This document shows positions 52,763 through 64,000 of a stretch of DNA of 64,000 nucleotides, in pieces. Position 1 is the first letter of the stretch, and each line of letters opens with the position of its first letter. The stretch covers positions 43,474,040-43,538,039 of the forward strand of contig OY978527.1 of assembly GCA_963854835.1 (NCBI GenBank), read 5' to 3'. The stretch comes from Megamerina dolium. Lineage: Eukaryota > Arthropoda > Insecta > Diptera > Megamerinidae. The position numbers were made by a program, and so were the translations under genes. Under the pieces are notes generated by a model. That model had not been told where the DNA came from. It saw nothing but the letters and a program-made list of their open reading frames with translations, and made no database searches.

Positions 52763-55700
52763 TAAAACTTTTCTTGATTCCAAGTCATATATGTATTAAA
52801 AATATTTGCATAACTTGAAATATATGTTTTAATGTTCATTACATTGTTATTGTAGCACAGATTTATTACGATTTCTGATTTTTTCAAATTCTATACGTTT
52901 TGTTTTAATACAAATTCATAATTGCATACAACAAAAAAATTGTTATACATATTTTCTTCATTTGCATCGCCCTGTGAAATCGTGTGCTTTTGCATTCCTA
53001 TTTATGCCAGAAAGTGTCTATGAAAGCTTTGTACCTTCGAAAAATACAAGCTTAAAGTTCAAAAGTGTAAAGGTGCAATTAGTCAAAACGTAAGGCAACC
53101 GAAAATAAAATATTGCGTAAGCAGTAGGTCCGTTCGTTAAGTAATAGTTTTTACAAATTATTACAAATTTTACTAATCCTTACTGGAAATGTGTTCGCGT
53201 ACACCAAAAACCAGTAATAGAGGGGAAATTCAGAGAGCAAATTTTTTCCTCTCTGTGATAATTCTTGCAAATTTTTACTGGTTTTATTTCTACTTGTAAG
53301 AATTCGTAACATAGAAAAAACAGCTGTTCTCACTTGGAAGTGTAAGAACTGAAGCGAGTTTGGAAATTACTAGTACATCTTACAAATTTTCCGTTCGCGT
53401 ACTTTTTCACTTTGTTTTCATTTCTAGAGATTTTTCTTACGCTCTTGAATCGTGTTGATCGAGTAAATTTTACTAGTAGTAGAGAATTTATGAGCACAGT
53501 TACCTAACACTGGTACAGCTGCGAGAGAAATGACAAAATGGCGGACAAATTGCAAAGAAAAATGGTAAACAATGCGGAATAATGCATGACTGAAGCAACC
53601 ATTGTACCAGTGTGACTTTAAATACACAGCTAATTCGTTCACATTCACTGGAAACCGATTATTAGTAAAAGATGGGCGTATTTTGTCATCCGTGGGTGTA
53701 ATAGAAAATAGAAAACAGATGATGATTCCCATTTTTGACATAAGCTCCATTGAAAATCTATTTTCAGTGGATTCCAACGTTACATTACTTACCAGTTACT
53801 CATTTCTCTCATTCATATTTCTACAATATCAAATTAGCAAATGCGCAGATAGCAAGAACCTTGCAATTCGACGTCATTTTGTAAATGAATTTTTGCGTGT
53901 TTTATTATTTTTAATAGATAGTACGAAACGCATTAAGATTTTCATTAATAATTGACACAAAGATCGTTTTTAGTCAAACATCAGATTATTACCTGGTTTT
54001 GGAAAAAATACCTCAAATATTAAATTTCAAAATATAAGAAAGTCAAAACAAAATGTCCACGTCTAGAAATGTGTACAATCAACAAAAATATACAAACGTT
54101 AATAATACACAATTGTGGCTTAAATGTGCTTGTTTAGGATCATTGCGCCGACGCATTTGTTGATTATAGAGAAAGTTACGGGAGGCAAGAATTTTTATTC
54201 GTTTTCTTACGTTTTGTTTCATATCGTCTTGAGTTTTGTTGATATTTGTTCACATAACAATTATGCCGAGAATAGTCAATTCAGCCAGTATATTAGAATA
54301 TTATTAGAATCGATCAGCACAAATTAAAACATGATGCGGCAACATTCAGATAAAAGAGTCCGCGCAATGAGGTAATGTAAATAGTCAGACGAATTGCTAA
54401 ACGCTTAAAAATAAGGTGGGCACGGTGGTTGGGATCATTATTCAAATTAACACGACTTCATGCAAGGAAAAACAACGCATTAAAGCGTTAATTAAGAATT
54501 CTCGGACCAAAATAGCAACAATCTTGAGAAATATTCGTACCTTTGAAAGTATTGTATACTAGTAATATGGAATAATAGCTGTGTTTTATGCGACACTCAT
54601 ACTTCGAAAATACTGATCGATATCTACATATGTATATATATAAACGCATGGTATTATAATAAAGGTGAGCAACTGAAAAAGCTTCTCTTGGCTTCATCCG
54701 TTGCGTCTTTTGCCAAACATCCCAATCAATACGTCACTGACTGTGAAAAAATCAGCTCTTTACCTATTGTGCATTGAAATTAAGACAAAATGAATCAGTT
54801 GATAGCTGCCAGACTTCACGCCATACGGAAAAAGTTGGCTATTGCCCGACTTATGTATGTCGAGTTGACGGATACGTAGTGATTGGGCAGTACCTAATAC
54901 AAACGTATGTATCTCGACTTAGCTGTCAGTGAAAAAACGCACCGTACGACAGATAACGGGTCCTATGGACCGCTGGCTTTATAATATCAAACGGTTTTCT
55001 TATAGTGTCAGCTCGTATCTTTGCTGTTTTCTTCTTTAATTCTTCTTCTATATATTTGTTGTAGTTTTGTTTTCCTTCTTCTTCATTCGCACGAACTATC
55101 TCTTATTGCTCTACATATATAATTATTCCATAATTTAAACGTGAAAAATATTATAATTAAGAATATTTTTATTAAATATTTCGATGCTTCATGCTATTTA
55201 TTTAGGCACTTTCATAAGGATGTGTATATTTTAATTTCGTTTGACAGATGAATATGCATGCATACTTTTTCGTGAATTTTGGCTGGGCACCTCGGAATTA
55301 CAAACAATGTTAACACGCGTAGCACACAATTAGACGAGACCTCCCTGTATTGCATAAGTGTTCCCAATCTATTACGATTTCATTTACACATTCTATTTGA
55401 TTCAAAAATATACAAATCAGTGTGATGATTCCGTTTGTGAATCCGTTTGTTTGCCCAATTGATAACGTGATATTTAACGTAACTAGATCATCAGTACAAA
55501 ACACGATGCAGAAGTACTTTAATATTAAATTCAATTTATATTGTGCAAAAAATGTTAAAAAAAAGTTTATTTTGAAATGTCGACCAGTGAGATAAATTTT
55601 TTCTATTCAACGTATATTAAATATGCAATTGCATGCGAAGTATGTAATGCTCTATATTCGTTATTAGAGGAACAAAATATTAGCCATAAATATGCTGAAG

Positions 55701-56147
55701 GTAATTACTTGGAAAAATAGCTCATTATCATCTAGTTGCTGTGAGTTAAAACGCAAACCGTTTTATTTCATTTATAAACGCATATCAAATCAAAAACTTT
55801 ATTTTAATCCATCAGTGCAACCCTGATAAGATTTATACGTTGATGCTTGTGGTGCTACTACAGCGTTATACGTTTACGTATTATAAATGATATCTGCTAA
55901 TTATTTGTAATTCAAAATGCATATCTGATCAATTCGTTAAATAAGGATGTTTGGAGTTGTGCACCTTTATTTTGTGAATTTACTATTTTAGGAGTTTTTT
56001 CCACCTACAAAATATTATATACCCACTGTGCGTGCACCTTATTCCAATGAGGGAACAGAAAATCGGTAATATATTGCGTTCCCGCTCCGACTAACACATA
56101 TCTCATATACATGTGTATGTATGTACATAATTGCTAAAGAAGCTGAA
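52763..56147. other. sequence upstream of the ovo large exon
   Basis: More complex and less microsatellite-rich than the rest of the upstream region. Includes the promoter-like segment at 53.3-53.6 kb, overlapping 117-codon frames on both strands at 53424-53955, a 29-codon frame at 54790, one further CCGTTA (minus, 54954-54959) and a TATATATATAAA at 54632. Likely site of ovo internal promoters, by position only. Confidence 0.4.
53319..53616. promoter_or_regulatory. possible core-promoter-like segment
   Basis: Palindromic AACAGCTGTT at 53319 resembles the CAGCTG E-box core-promoter motif of flies. CCAGTGTGAC at 53607 is one mismatch from the inverse of fly core-promoter motif 1 (GGTCACACT). 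An 11-base inverted repeat ACACTGGTACA / TGTACCAGTGT (53507-53517, 53603-53613) encloses ATGGCGGAC. No convincing gene is attached on either side, so the role (promoter of ovo transcripts, a lost gene or a repeat) is open. Confidence 0.25.
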
Positions 56148-56324
56148 CAGTTAAGTTGGCAGCAATTGCAGATATCAAGAATTAACAGTTAGTTATTCGA
56201 AACCAATAGCAGGTTGCATCAGAAATAATTTGAGAAACGCATTAAATAGTTGAAACATTTGTGACCTTGTCCCGTTAGTAAGTAAATTAATTTTGCGACC
56301 CCCCATAAACTTGTTAACTAACGG
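56148..56324 (+). promoter_or_regulatory. cluster of four Ovo-type CNGTTA motifs
   Basis: CAGTTA at 56148, CAGTTA at 56186 (inside AACAGTTA), CCGTTA at 56272, and CCGTTA on the minus strand at 56319-56324. Ovo/Svb proteins are known to bind a CNGTTA core, and Drosophila ovo autoregulates at its internal germline promoter. The cluster lies 150-320 bases upstream of the large exon, where an ovoA/ovoB-type promoter would be expected. Myb proteins recognise an overlapping core (YAACNG) and are an alternative. The transcription start itself is not identifiable by eye. Confidence 0.45.
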
Positions 56325-56471
56325 ATATTTGAAGGTAAACAAGGAAAAGCTAGGAAACAAATCCAATTTGAGCATCATATAGGACGCGTACAGTAGGACT
56401 GATATATTCTAAGTGTTGTAAATCGAATTGAGTTTTAATTTGGTTTCATTTCGATTTTTGTATTATTTCAG

Positions 56472-59254
56472 AAAGTCAAATTGCAACATCAAGTTTACCA
56501 ACGAGAGAGCCGTCAGAGACCAACCAAACGCCGTCTGCGACAGCACGATCACATAATCACATAGATAGCCCACCTACATTATCACCAGCAGTAGCCATCA
56601 CAGCTGCTGCTGCTGCACAAGAGAAAGAATTAAAAGACTGTAGCGGGAATTCCGCCGTACCAAAAACGCCAAAAGCTCATAGCCCAAAGCATATTGAGTC
56701 AACAGAACACGAAACAGAAACTGACGACCATTCGAAGCCTAGATTCTTCTCGTCCATACTAGGTGGCAATAAGCCGTACAGTGGTGGAATTGTGCTTACA
56801 CAAGCTCAACGCAAAGAGTACCCGGTTGATGTTGTAAATCGACGTGTAAGTCCAATACCCAGTGACGATAGTGAAAGTGATTCCGATTCCGATTCGGATG
56901 GCTCTAAACTAATAGTGGACGAAAAGCCTTTGGTGCCGGAAGAGAAACCGCTCTCGTTGCGCATTCGTAACACTCCACCTCCAATAGACAAACGACCCAG
57001 TCCACCACCACCGCCCGAACCTGCAGTACGTTGTAGTGTTATACAGCGCACACCGAAGCCCTCACCACAATTACCGCACCGACAAAAGCAGCACGAGGTT
57101 CTGCTGCCGTTGAGTTCACTTGAACATCTCGGGCCTGAGCAACAGGAACCCATCGACTATCACGTTCCAAAACGACGTTCAGCTTCAGTCGACAGTGACG
57201 AAGAGCAAATTGATGCTTTGAAGCGATTGGAACGCGAACGTAAACTACGCGAGGCACGTCGACGCAGTGCGATATTGGCAGCACGTGCTGTACTGGCACA
57301 AGCCCGACTTAATCCGCGACTGGTACGCAATTTACCAGGTATTTTAGCTGCTGCAGCTGGACACGGTCGCGCATCATCCACTGGTGCTGGTCAAAGTTTT
57401 CAAGGTACATCTGGTTTTGGCGCCAACGGAGGCGCTGGTCAAAATCAAAGTCCAAGTGGAAGTGGTTCACCAACTGGTTTCGGCGGAGCATTGGGCGGCA
57501 GTGGTAGCGGCGGTGCTGGTGGTGGAATGGGTGGTGGACGCGACGGTCGTAGCAACTACGGTCCTAATTCTCCACCGTCTGGTGCACTGCCACCATTTTA
57601 CGAGAGTCTAAAGGGCGGCAACGCAATGAATTCATCGTCGTCTTCCCCGGATTTTAATGGCACGTCGAATTTCCTGATTCAAAATGCAGCCGCAGCGGCA
57701 TATCTGATGTCGGCTTCGGGCAATGGTGGTCTCGGCGGCCAGCAGCAAAATCATTTCGGTGACTGTTCTCCCACATCACTTGGCGGTGGAGGCGGTGGTT
57801 TAGATAATTCTACGTTCGCCAATGGCCAGGGTAATGCAAACTATTCAGCTCATATGCATAATGCAAAATTTCATAACAATAATAATAATAATAATTCTAA
57901 TCCCCATTACGGTGCTAACCCCTCAGCGTTTGGAATAATTCTCAAAGATGAACCGGATATCGAGTATGACGAGGCCAAGATCGATATTGGTGTGTTTGCG
58001 CAGAATATCATTCAAGCGACCATCGGAAATTCTGGAAATTTCAATGCAGCTGCATATGAGGACGCCATAATGTCTGATTTGGCGAATTCGCAGGGTCCGA
58101 ACGGTTCGGTGGATCCTTTGCAGTTCACCGCCACACTAATGTTGAGCTCGCAGACGGATAATTTGTTGGAACAACTTTCGGATGCGGTCGATTTGAGCTC
58201 ATTTTTGCAACGAGATTGCGGCGATGACGACATATCAAACAGTCCGCGGCCCGAGTTTGAATTGGTCTCGACGCCATCATTGACGCCCGATTCCATCTCG
58301 ATTACACCAGTCGATAATACACCAAGTCATTTAGATTCATTTCACGATAATCTCATCCAGCAAATAACTAACAATATCTCGCGTAATCATATCGGTGGTA
58401 ATGGCTCCCAAAATAATAATCAAGTATATGCTCCGTTTGATCGGCATTCGCATGTCGTGAATAACAACAATACCAATCAACAACATATGACCAATTCATC
58501 GCAACTCCTTGGAAATCATCAACAGCAGCAGCAACCGCCACCACCTTCTTATCAACATGCAACACGTGATCTAATGCAGTTGCAACAGCGACAGCAACAT
58601 GAACATAATATTACGCATCAGCATTCCTCGTATCAGCAGCAACAACAACAACAACAAATGCAACAGCAACATAATCCACTAATGGATCATTCGTCATCGA
58701 TGCTGCATTCACATCAGCAACAACAGCAGCAGCAGCTACATTCATATCAACAACAACAACAACATAATTCCTACATGCATACGCCACATCACCATCAACA
58801 TCACACACAACAGCAGCAGCCACAACATCCACAAGCCGCACAACAACATCAGCAAGCTGCACAACAACAGCATCATGTTGCTCACTCCCATCACATTACT
58901 CAGCAGCAGCAACAGCATCAGCATCATATTTTACATCACAACAGCGACAACAGTAATCTGTCATTGCCCTCACCAAATGGTGGAACACACATTTCGGGTC
59001 ATCATCCAATGTCGTCGGCGGCCAGCAATTCGTCGGGCGCCTCCACATCTGGACTGATCGATACTGCGGCGGCAATGCTCGATGCAAAGCCGCTCATTCA
59101 AAGCGTAAGTCCCACTCATCCGACTGGCAGTTGTCGCAAATTGAGTACAAGTTGCTCCTCTGCTTCGTACTCGTCCGCCTCTTCCTCCTCCTCCATGTTG
59201 CCGGCGTCGCCCACTTTTGCAATGCTGCACGAAAGCAAAGTGCTTCAGCAGCGG
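56472..59254 (+). CDS. ovo: ovo/shavenbaby large regulatory exon
   Basis: This exon encodes most of the non-DNA-binding part of Ovo/Svb, a nuclear C2H2 zinc-finger transcription factor. In Drosophila it controls female germline development (OvoA/OvoB) and epidermal trichome formation (Svb). A pyrimidine-rich acceptor ends in TTTCAG at 56471. The frame is closed upstream by a TGA at 56429, so coding enters here by splicing, in phase 1. Counting from the first full codon at 56474 (927 codons), I see polyAla near 43-47, an acidic Ser/Asp run near 130-142, Pro-rich then charged Arg-rich segments, a Gly/Ser-rich block near 310-370, and an acidic stretch rich in hydrophobic residues near 490-585 (containing MSDLA, SVDPLQF, LLEQLSDAVDLSSFLQ). 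That last stretch matches the conserved Ovo activation region. A Gln/His-rich region follows near 680-820. No in-frame ATG occurs before 57527, so the Svb or OvoA N-terminus must lie in an upstream exon. The exon ends at a phase-0 donor (GTAAGC, 59255). Confidence 0.95.
59102..59110 (+). promoter_or_regulatory. ovo: alternative 5' splice site inside ovo exon
   Basis: AGC|GTAAGT is a near-perfect donor, stronger by consensus than the GTAAGC at 59255. It falls exactly between codons, as does the distal donor. Splicing from here to 59501 stays in frame and removes 50 Ser-rich codons. That alternative use occurs is inference; the motif and phase are visible. Confidence 0.5.
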
Positions 59255-60060
<806 letters not shown>

Positions 60061-60246
60061 ATGTACGTGTGCGAGGAATGCGGTCATACTACATGTGAGC
60101 CCGAAGTACATTATATCCACCTAAAGGAGAATCATCCATACTCACCTGCATTGTTGAAATTCTACGATAAGCGTCATTTCAAATTTACAAACTCACAATT
60201 TGCCAACAACCTGCTGGGACAGCTGCCAATGCCGGTGCATAATTAA
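60061..60246 (+). CDS. ovo: ovo terminal coding exon, zinc finger 4
   Basis: The last coding exon follows a 65-base intron (59996-60060, acceptor ATTACAG). It holds the fourth, atypical finger (CEECGHTTC...HLKENH, 60070-60135) and the invariant Ovo C-terminus with HPYSPALLKFYDKRHFKF, ending at TAA 60244-60246. The intron separates finger 3 from finger 4. The three exons seen here total about 1,153 residues. Drosophila Svb is longer, as I recall about 1,350, so roughly 200 N-terminal residues, including the SNAG-like start and the Pri/Tal-Ubr3 processing region known for Svb, are not in these exons. Confidence 0.95.
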   Translation: MYVCEECGHTTCEPEVHYIHLKENHPYSPALLKFYDKRHFKFTNSQFANNLLGQLPMPVHN

Positions 60247-61102
60247 ACAGGAAGCTAACGCTCTACTACCAAGAAGAAATGTCTTTGATGTAACTGAAAC
60301 CACCCGATTGTTCCCACTGTTAGCTTATTAGGATGAACATTTTTGATTTAATTTAAACTGAAGAAAACTGCCCCTCTACTACTACTACTACTGGAGATTA
60401 TTATAAATTGAACAGAACATTATGATGCAATGCTAAAAGAGAATCGAATATGAGAAAGAATTGTCGAATGTTGTAGTAAAATAGTAAAATTGCTAAAGAT
60501 CAAAATGAATTTTATGTATAGTTAATAGTATAGTGGCGTAAGACATAAAATTGAATTTTGTACTTTCTTTTAAGTCGATTACAAATGATTTCAAGTAAAT
60601 AATTTAATTCGTATTTGCTTTTCTTTTAAATACTTGTAACAATAATGTATCAGCTAATTAGTAAGCATTTATGCTTTTAAGTTTGAAGTCATTTTTTTGT
60701 TTTACTGAAGAAAAAACAAAAGAAATTGAATTTTCTTAACTATGATTTGTCCTTTTTTCTTTTGCTGTTAATACTGGATATTATATTACATTCATTTTTA
60801 TTATTTTTTTTTATTTTGATTTTCATTAAATGAAAAGAATTAACTAATTGTATTATTCATTTAATTTGTTACTAGTAGCAATATGCTACTATTTCATTAA
60901 TTCGCTCATTATTTTAATAAATCATGTATAATATTAAAATTATTTTCTCTTTATATATTGCAACTTGCAACATGTGTAAATATTTCCCAAGCAATCACAT
61001 TAATTAAGCAATTAAACGAATGAGCAAAATATTACAATAGTGAAGAATTGAAAGAAATTTTTCTTACTTCATATTATAAATAAGTTTAAATAAATTAATA
61101 AA
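60247..61102 (+). other. ovo: probable ovo 3' UTR
   Basis: AT-rich sequence following the stop codon, with no open frames. The candidate poly(A) signals are AATAAA at 60916 and at 61097. Which one is used cannot be decided from sequence alone. Confidence 0.55.
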
Positions 61103-62528
61103 GTAAAAATATGAGTGAAAAGAAACACGAGTACATATTGTAAAGAGAAGCGTATAATAATGAAAAAGAGTACATTAAAAAAAAATTTTTTTAATAAGTA
61201 TATGCATTTTGCTGTTCATAAATGAAATACGTCTATAAGTTTAGCTTTATGTATTATACAATTTATGTTAGTATTAGTACATATGGATATTATTATTTTT
61301 TTTTTTTTTTTAATTTAATACCAACATGTTTTTGTACTGATTTTGAATCTCTCATTCATCTATGATTAGTTTTTATTATTCTTGAATAATTGAATAATTT
61401 TTAAGTATTACATGTAAGTTGTAAAATATAGAAAAGAAGGCTTTATCTTTTAGTGGTTAAAAATCAAAAGAAATGAAATAATCGTTTTTCTTTTTTAACA
61501 AATGACACGATCATAATTGCTCATGACAATAATCGCATATATAACATTTGTTTATGAACAGCAAAATGTACCTTTTGTTTTCTCTTGTCCAACTAAACAA
61601 TCTACTAACGAACCAACAAACCAACCAACTTCATCTTCCTACCATATCTAATCTTATTATCTGACCTATCGTAAAACAAGAATAATATGAAACACGAAAA
61701 ACAATCCCATAGCAATTGAATGTCCTTGGCCAAATATTAGACATTGTTTTCTCTCTCTCTCTCTATCTCTCTATCATATAACTCACATACACAGTGCGCG
61801 TTGTATTGACAATGATCAATTATGCCACGCGCATGTGCATGTGTTTTGCAAGTAAAATCGGGTTTATTGTGCAATTTTTGGTGATGGTTAATTACACAAT
61901 ACATAGTAAATAGCATTTAATTTTAACGAAGAATTTTAGAAATAATTTCTTTTTACATTAATTAAGCTAATTGATGGAAATATACACACTTAATAATGCA
62001 TTATTTAGGTTTAAGAATGAACAATTGAAAAAGATTTGTTATGCTGCAAAGAGAGTAGGGGAAAAAAACAAAATTAATTGGAATTAGAATTATTTTCAGT
62101 TTATTTGCGCGTCGACATATTTATGTACTAATAAGAAATTAAATAAAAATTACATTGATTTTATGATCATCATAATTTTTAATTGAAAATGTTGATTTAA
62201 GTTTTGTTTTCTTTTCAAAAACAATTGAATTTTTTCTTTTGGTCTTTGATTTATATAACACAAAAAAAAGCAATGAAATAAGAAATTTAGTTTTATGTAT
62301 ATCAATTTTATATTTTGTCTTATTACTATTTCTATAATTATGATAATGAAGAAAGCATGCATACAGCTGTGTGTGTCAAGAAAATATAATAAATGTGAAA
62401 TATTTAATATAATTAATATTTGTGTCGATTTTTTACCAGTGGCTAGTGGAATTAGAATCGGCTGTAAAAAAAGCCAATACATATATTTTCAAAGTCCAGA
62501 GTTTTTTCGAAAAATTGGATTTTTCCAT
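61103..62528. other. AT-rich intergenic region
   Basis: Downstream of the probable ovo poly(A) sites. Poly-T and a CT run at 61750. No gene seen. Confidence 0.65.
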
Positions 62529-63160
62529 TTATGAATGAAACACAACATCATTCAAATGACTGCCACGACAGGCTTTACAGTACCCCATCCGATCAACCCA
62601 ATTTTTCTGTACATTTTCGATTGTGATTGGCAACTTTGATTTACTGTTTCAAGGCCTCCGACGTCTCTGAATGTTGAGCGTAATACTTATCCTTAGCGGC
62701 TCCCCACGAAACATAGTCCAATGGGGTCAAATCACAGCACTAAGGCGGCCAATTAACATCATTTTGGCTGATTCGATTCGATTTTCAAAGACTGCGCAAA
62801 AGATCGATGGTTACGTTGGCTGTGTGGCATGTGGCCCCGTCCTGTTGAAATCATATGTCGTCCATGTCATCTTCAATATTTAGAAACAAAAATCGTCTAG
62901 CATGGCAGGGTAATGCTCCCCATTACGGTAATGTCGGCTTATTACATTTACACATTTTCGAAGAAAAATGGCTCAATGATGCCGCCAGACAAAAAACCAC
63001 ACCAAGCAATCACTTATTGTGGGTGCATAGTCTCCTCAACAATCACGTGTGGATTCTCTGATCTCCAAATGCGAAAACTTTGCTTACTGACATAGGTTCT
63101 AAGGTGCAAATGAGCATAATGGGGAAAATATGATTCGTCGGTAAAAATGCTCATCTTCGA
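62529..63160 (-). pseudogene. mariner-superfamily transposase relic, C-terminal two thirds
   Basis: Minus-strand fragments in order: IFTDESYF (first catalytic Asp), YVSKQSFRIWRSENPHVI, MHPQ.VIAWCGFLSGGII, DDIWFQQDGATCHTANVTID (second catalytic Asp), INWPP-like remnants and NWVDRMGYCKACRGSHLNDV ending at TAA 62529-62531. This is a fly transposase type with a WFQQDGATCHTA block and a GGHLNDVVFH-type end. Several stops and shifts make it non-functional. The N-terminal HTH part is missing, cut where the plus-strand relic begins. Confidence 0.78.
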
Positions 63161-63185
63161 CGAAACGATCTTTAGTCCATTAGGC

Positions 63186-63600
63186 TGTGTGCGGGTGGCA
63201 GAGTTTAAACGCGGTCGTACGAACTGCCACGACGAACACTGTAATGGTCAACCAATTGAGGTGGTCACGCCAGAAACGGTTAAGAAAATCCACAAAATGG
63301 TATTGGATAATCGCCGGCTGAAAGTGCGTGAGCTAGGTGAAATTACAGGCATTTCAAAAAGTGCTATACATCGTATATTGACCGAAAATTTGTAGATGAA
63401 AAAGCTGTGTGCCAGATGCTGACAATAGAACAAAAACACCAGTTCACACATCCGCTTTTGCGATCTCCAAAATAAATGAGGTTAAGTTCGAATTGCTTCA
63501 GCACGCACCTTATTCGCCAGATTTAGCTCCTTCGGATTATTTAATAATTTTAGTATTTAATAACCCGAAAAAAGAACTTTTCTACATCTTTTTCATATCA
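63186..63600 (+). pseudogene. internally deleted mariner transposase relic
   Basis: VAEFKRGRTNCHDEHCNGQP and EVVTPETVKKIHKMVLDNRR..VRELGEITGISKSAIHRIL match the mariner HTH region. After a stop at 63393 come MKKLCAR and LTIEQKH, then the frame jumps to PVHTSAFAISKINEVKFELL and PYSPDLAPSDY (third catalytic Asp of DD34D). The roughly 150 residues with the first two catalytic Asp are deleted at 63435-63450. It is a deletion derivative, belonging to a different lineage from the adjacent minus-strand relic. Confidence 0.8.
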
Positions 63601-64000
63601 CAGTCCGTATGATTAAGATTGAATGATTCTTCGATCATAAAAATATTTTTTTACAAATTGGTCAAAGAGAAAAACACACTTTTTTATTATTTATAAAAAA
63701 ATTGTTGAAAAAATTATATGTTCTTGCTACCATTTCGTTCACTCTGTAGTCAATACCCACAGTGTGATTTATATTCTTTTGTTTCAGTTTGTTTGTTTTC
63801 CGTGCAACATGTTCTCATTGGGACAAAGGATAAAATATTTAGGTACTTATAAGCCAGATAGTTATAAGCATCCTTATTCCATTCCAGTATTGAGGATTGA
63901 TTGAGTAAGATCTAAACTACGAAATATTTCAAAAATTTTAGAATGACGAATGTAAAATGTCGTTTTGTTTCGTGTGAGTGGACAGGACCATCGGATAATT
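63601..64000. other. AT-rich sequence after the mariner relic
   Basis: May contain the decayed 3' end of the mariner derivative (to about 63755), but no terminal repeat could be matched. No coding. Confidence 0.55.

Noticed and set aside
53424..53955. Overlapping 117-codon frames on both strands
   Set aside because: Mutually shadowing and with no recognisable motif. The stretch is simply stop-poor, though the promoter-like words nearby are kept as a finding.
62671..63095. Plus-strand frames of 60-70 codons
   Set aside because: Antisense shadows of the minus-strand mariner relic, whose motifs are recognisable only on the minus strand.

Overview
The window is eukaryotic and insect-like. It is AT-rich and full of short microsatellites, and it has introns of 65 and 246 bases with GT..AG ends. 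Its one recognisable host gene is ovo (shavenbaby/svb). The form of the Ovo protein, the Tc1 and mariner relics, and a dispersed repeat with a GGTTAGGTTATGTGGCTG-type head suggest a higher dipteran, most likely a tephritid fruit fly. That species guess is inference from memory, not a database match.

Layout. From 1 to about 56,470 I find no convincing exon of the host gene. This stretch is either upstream regulatory DNA or a very large 5' intron of ovo/svb. Most of it is AT-rich unique sequence with CAA/TTG, CA/GT, GAC/GTC, ATC and TA microsatellites. Embedded in it are a foldback element (11.9-12.7 kb), an isolated spliceable open exon on the minus strand (18.9-19.1 kb), two tandem duplications (21.3 and 28.2 kb), a decayed coiled-coil pseudogene (30.4-30.8 kb), a 153-base-period repeat ending in a TA array (31.9-32.6 kb), a small MITE (33.3 kb), a non-LTR RNase H relic (36.1-37.2 kb), a mariner relic beside a tRNA-like SINE head (42.5-42.9 kb), a poly(A)-tailed retroposon with long direct repeats (45.6-45.9 kb) and a Jockey-like scrap (48.8 kb). 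A nearly intact-looking but broken Tc1/Minos-like transposon (50.13-51.78 kb) and a 443-base MITE (52.3-52.8 kb) follow.

From 56,472 to 60,246 lie three plus-strand coding exons of ovo. The first is a large regulatory exon (acidic, Gly-rich, activation and Gln/His-rich regions). The second carries C2H2 fingers 1-3 and the third carries finger 4 and the C-terminus. The start codon is not in these exons, so the N-terminus comes from an upstream exon not seen here. Four CNGTTA (Ovo-type) motifs fall in 177 bases just upstream of the large exon, which fits autoregulation of an internal promoter. The large exon has two in-frame donors 150 bases apart, which predicts two isoforms.

After the ovo 3' UTR the window is AT-rich again. 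Two different mariner-superfamily transposase relics abut on opposite strands at 62.5-63.6 kb. No CRISPR, rRNA or functional tRNA gene was seen. Nearly all other open frames of 60-140 codons are stop-poor microsatellites or poly-T runs and are not annotated as genes.
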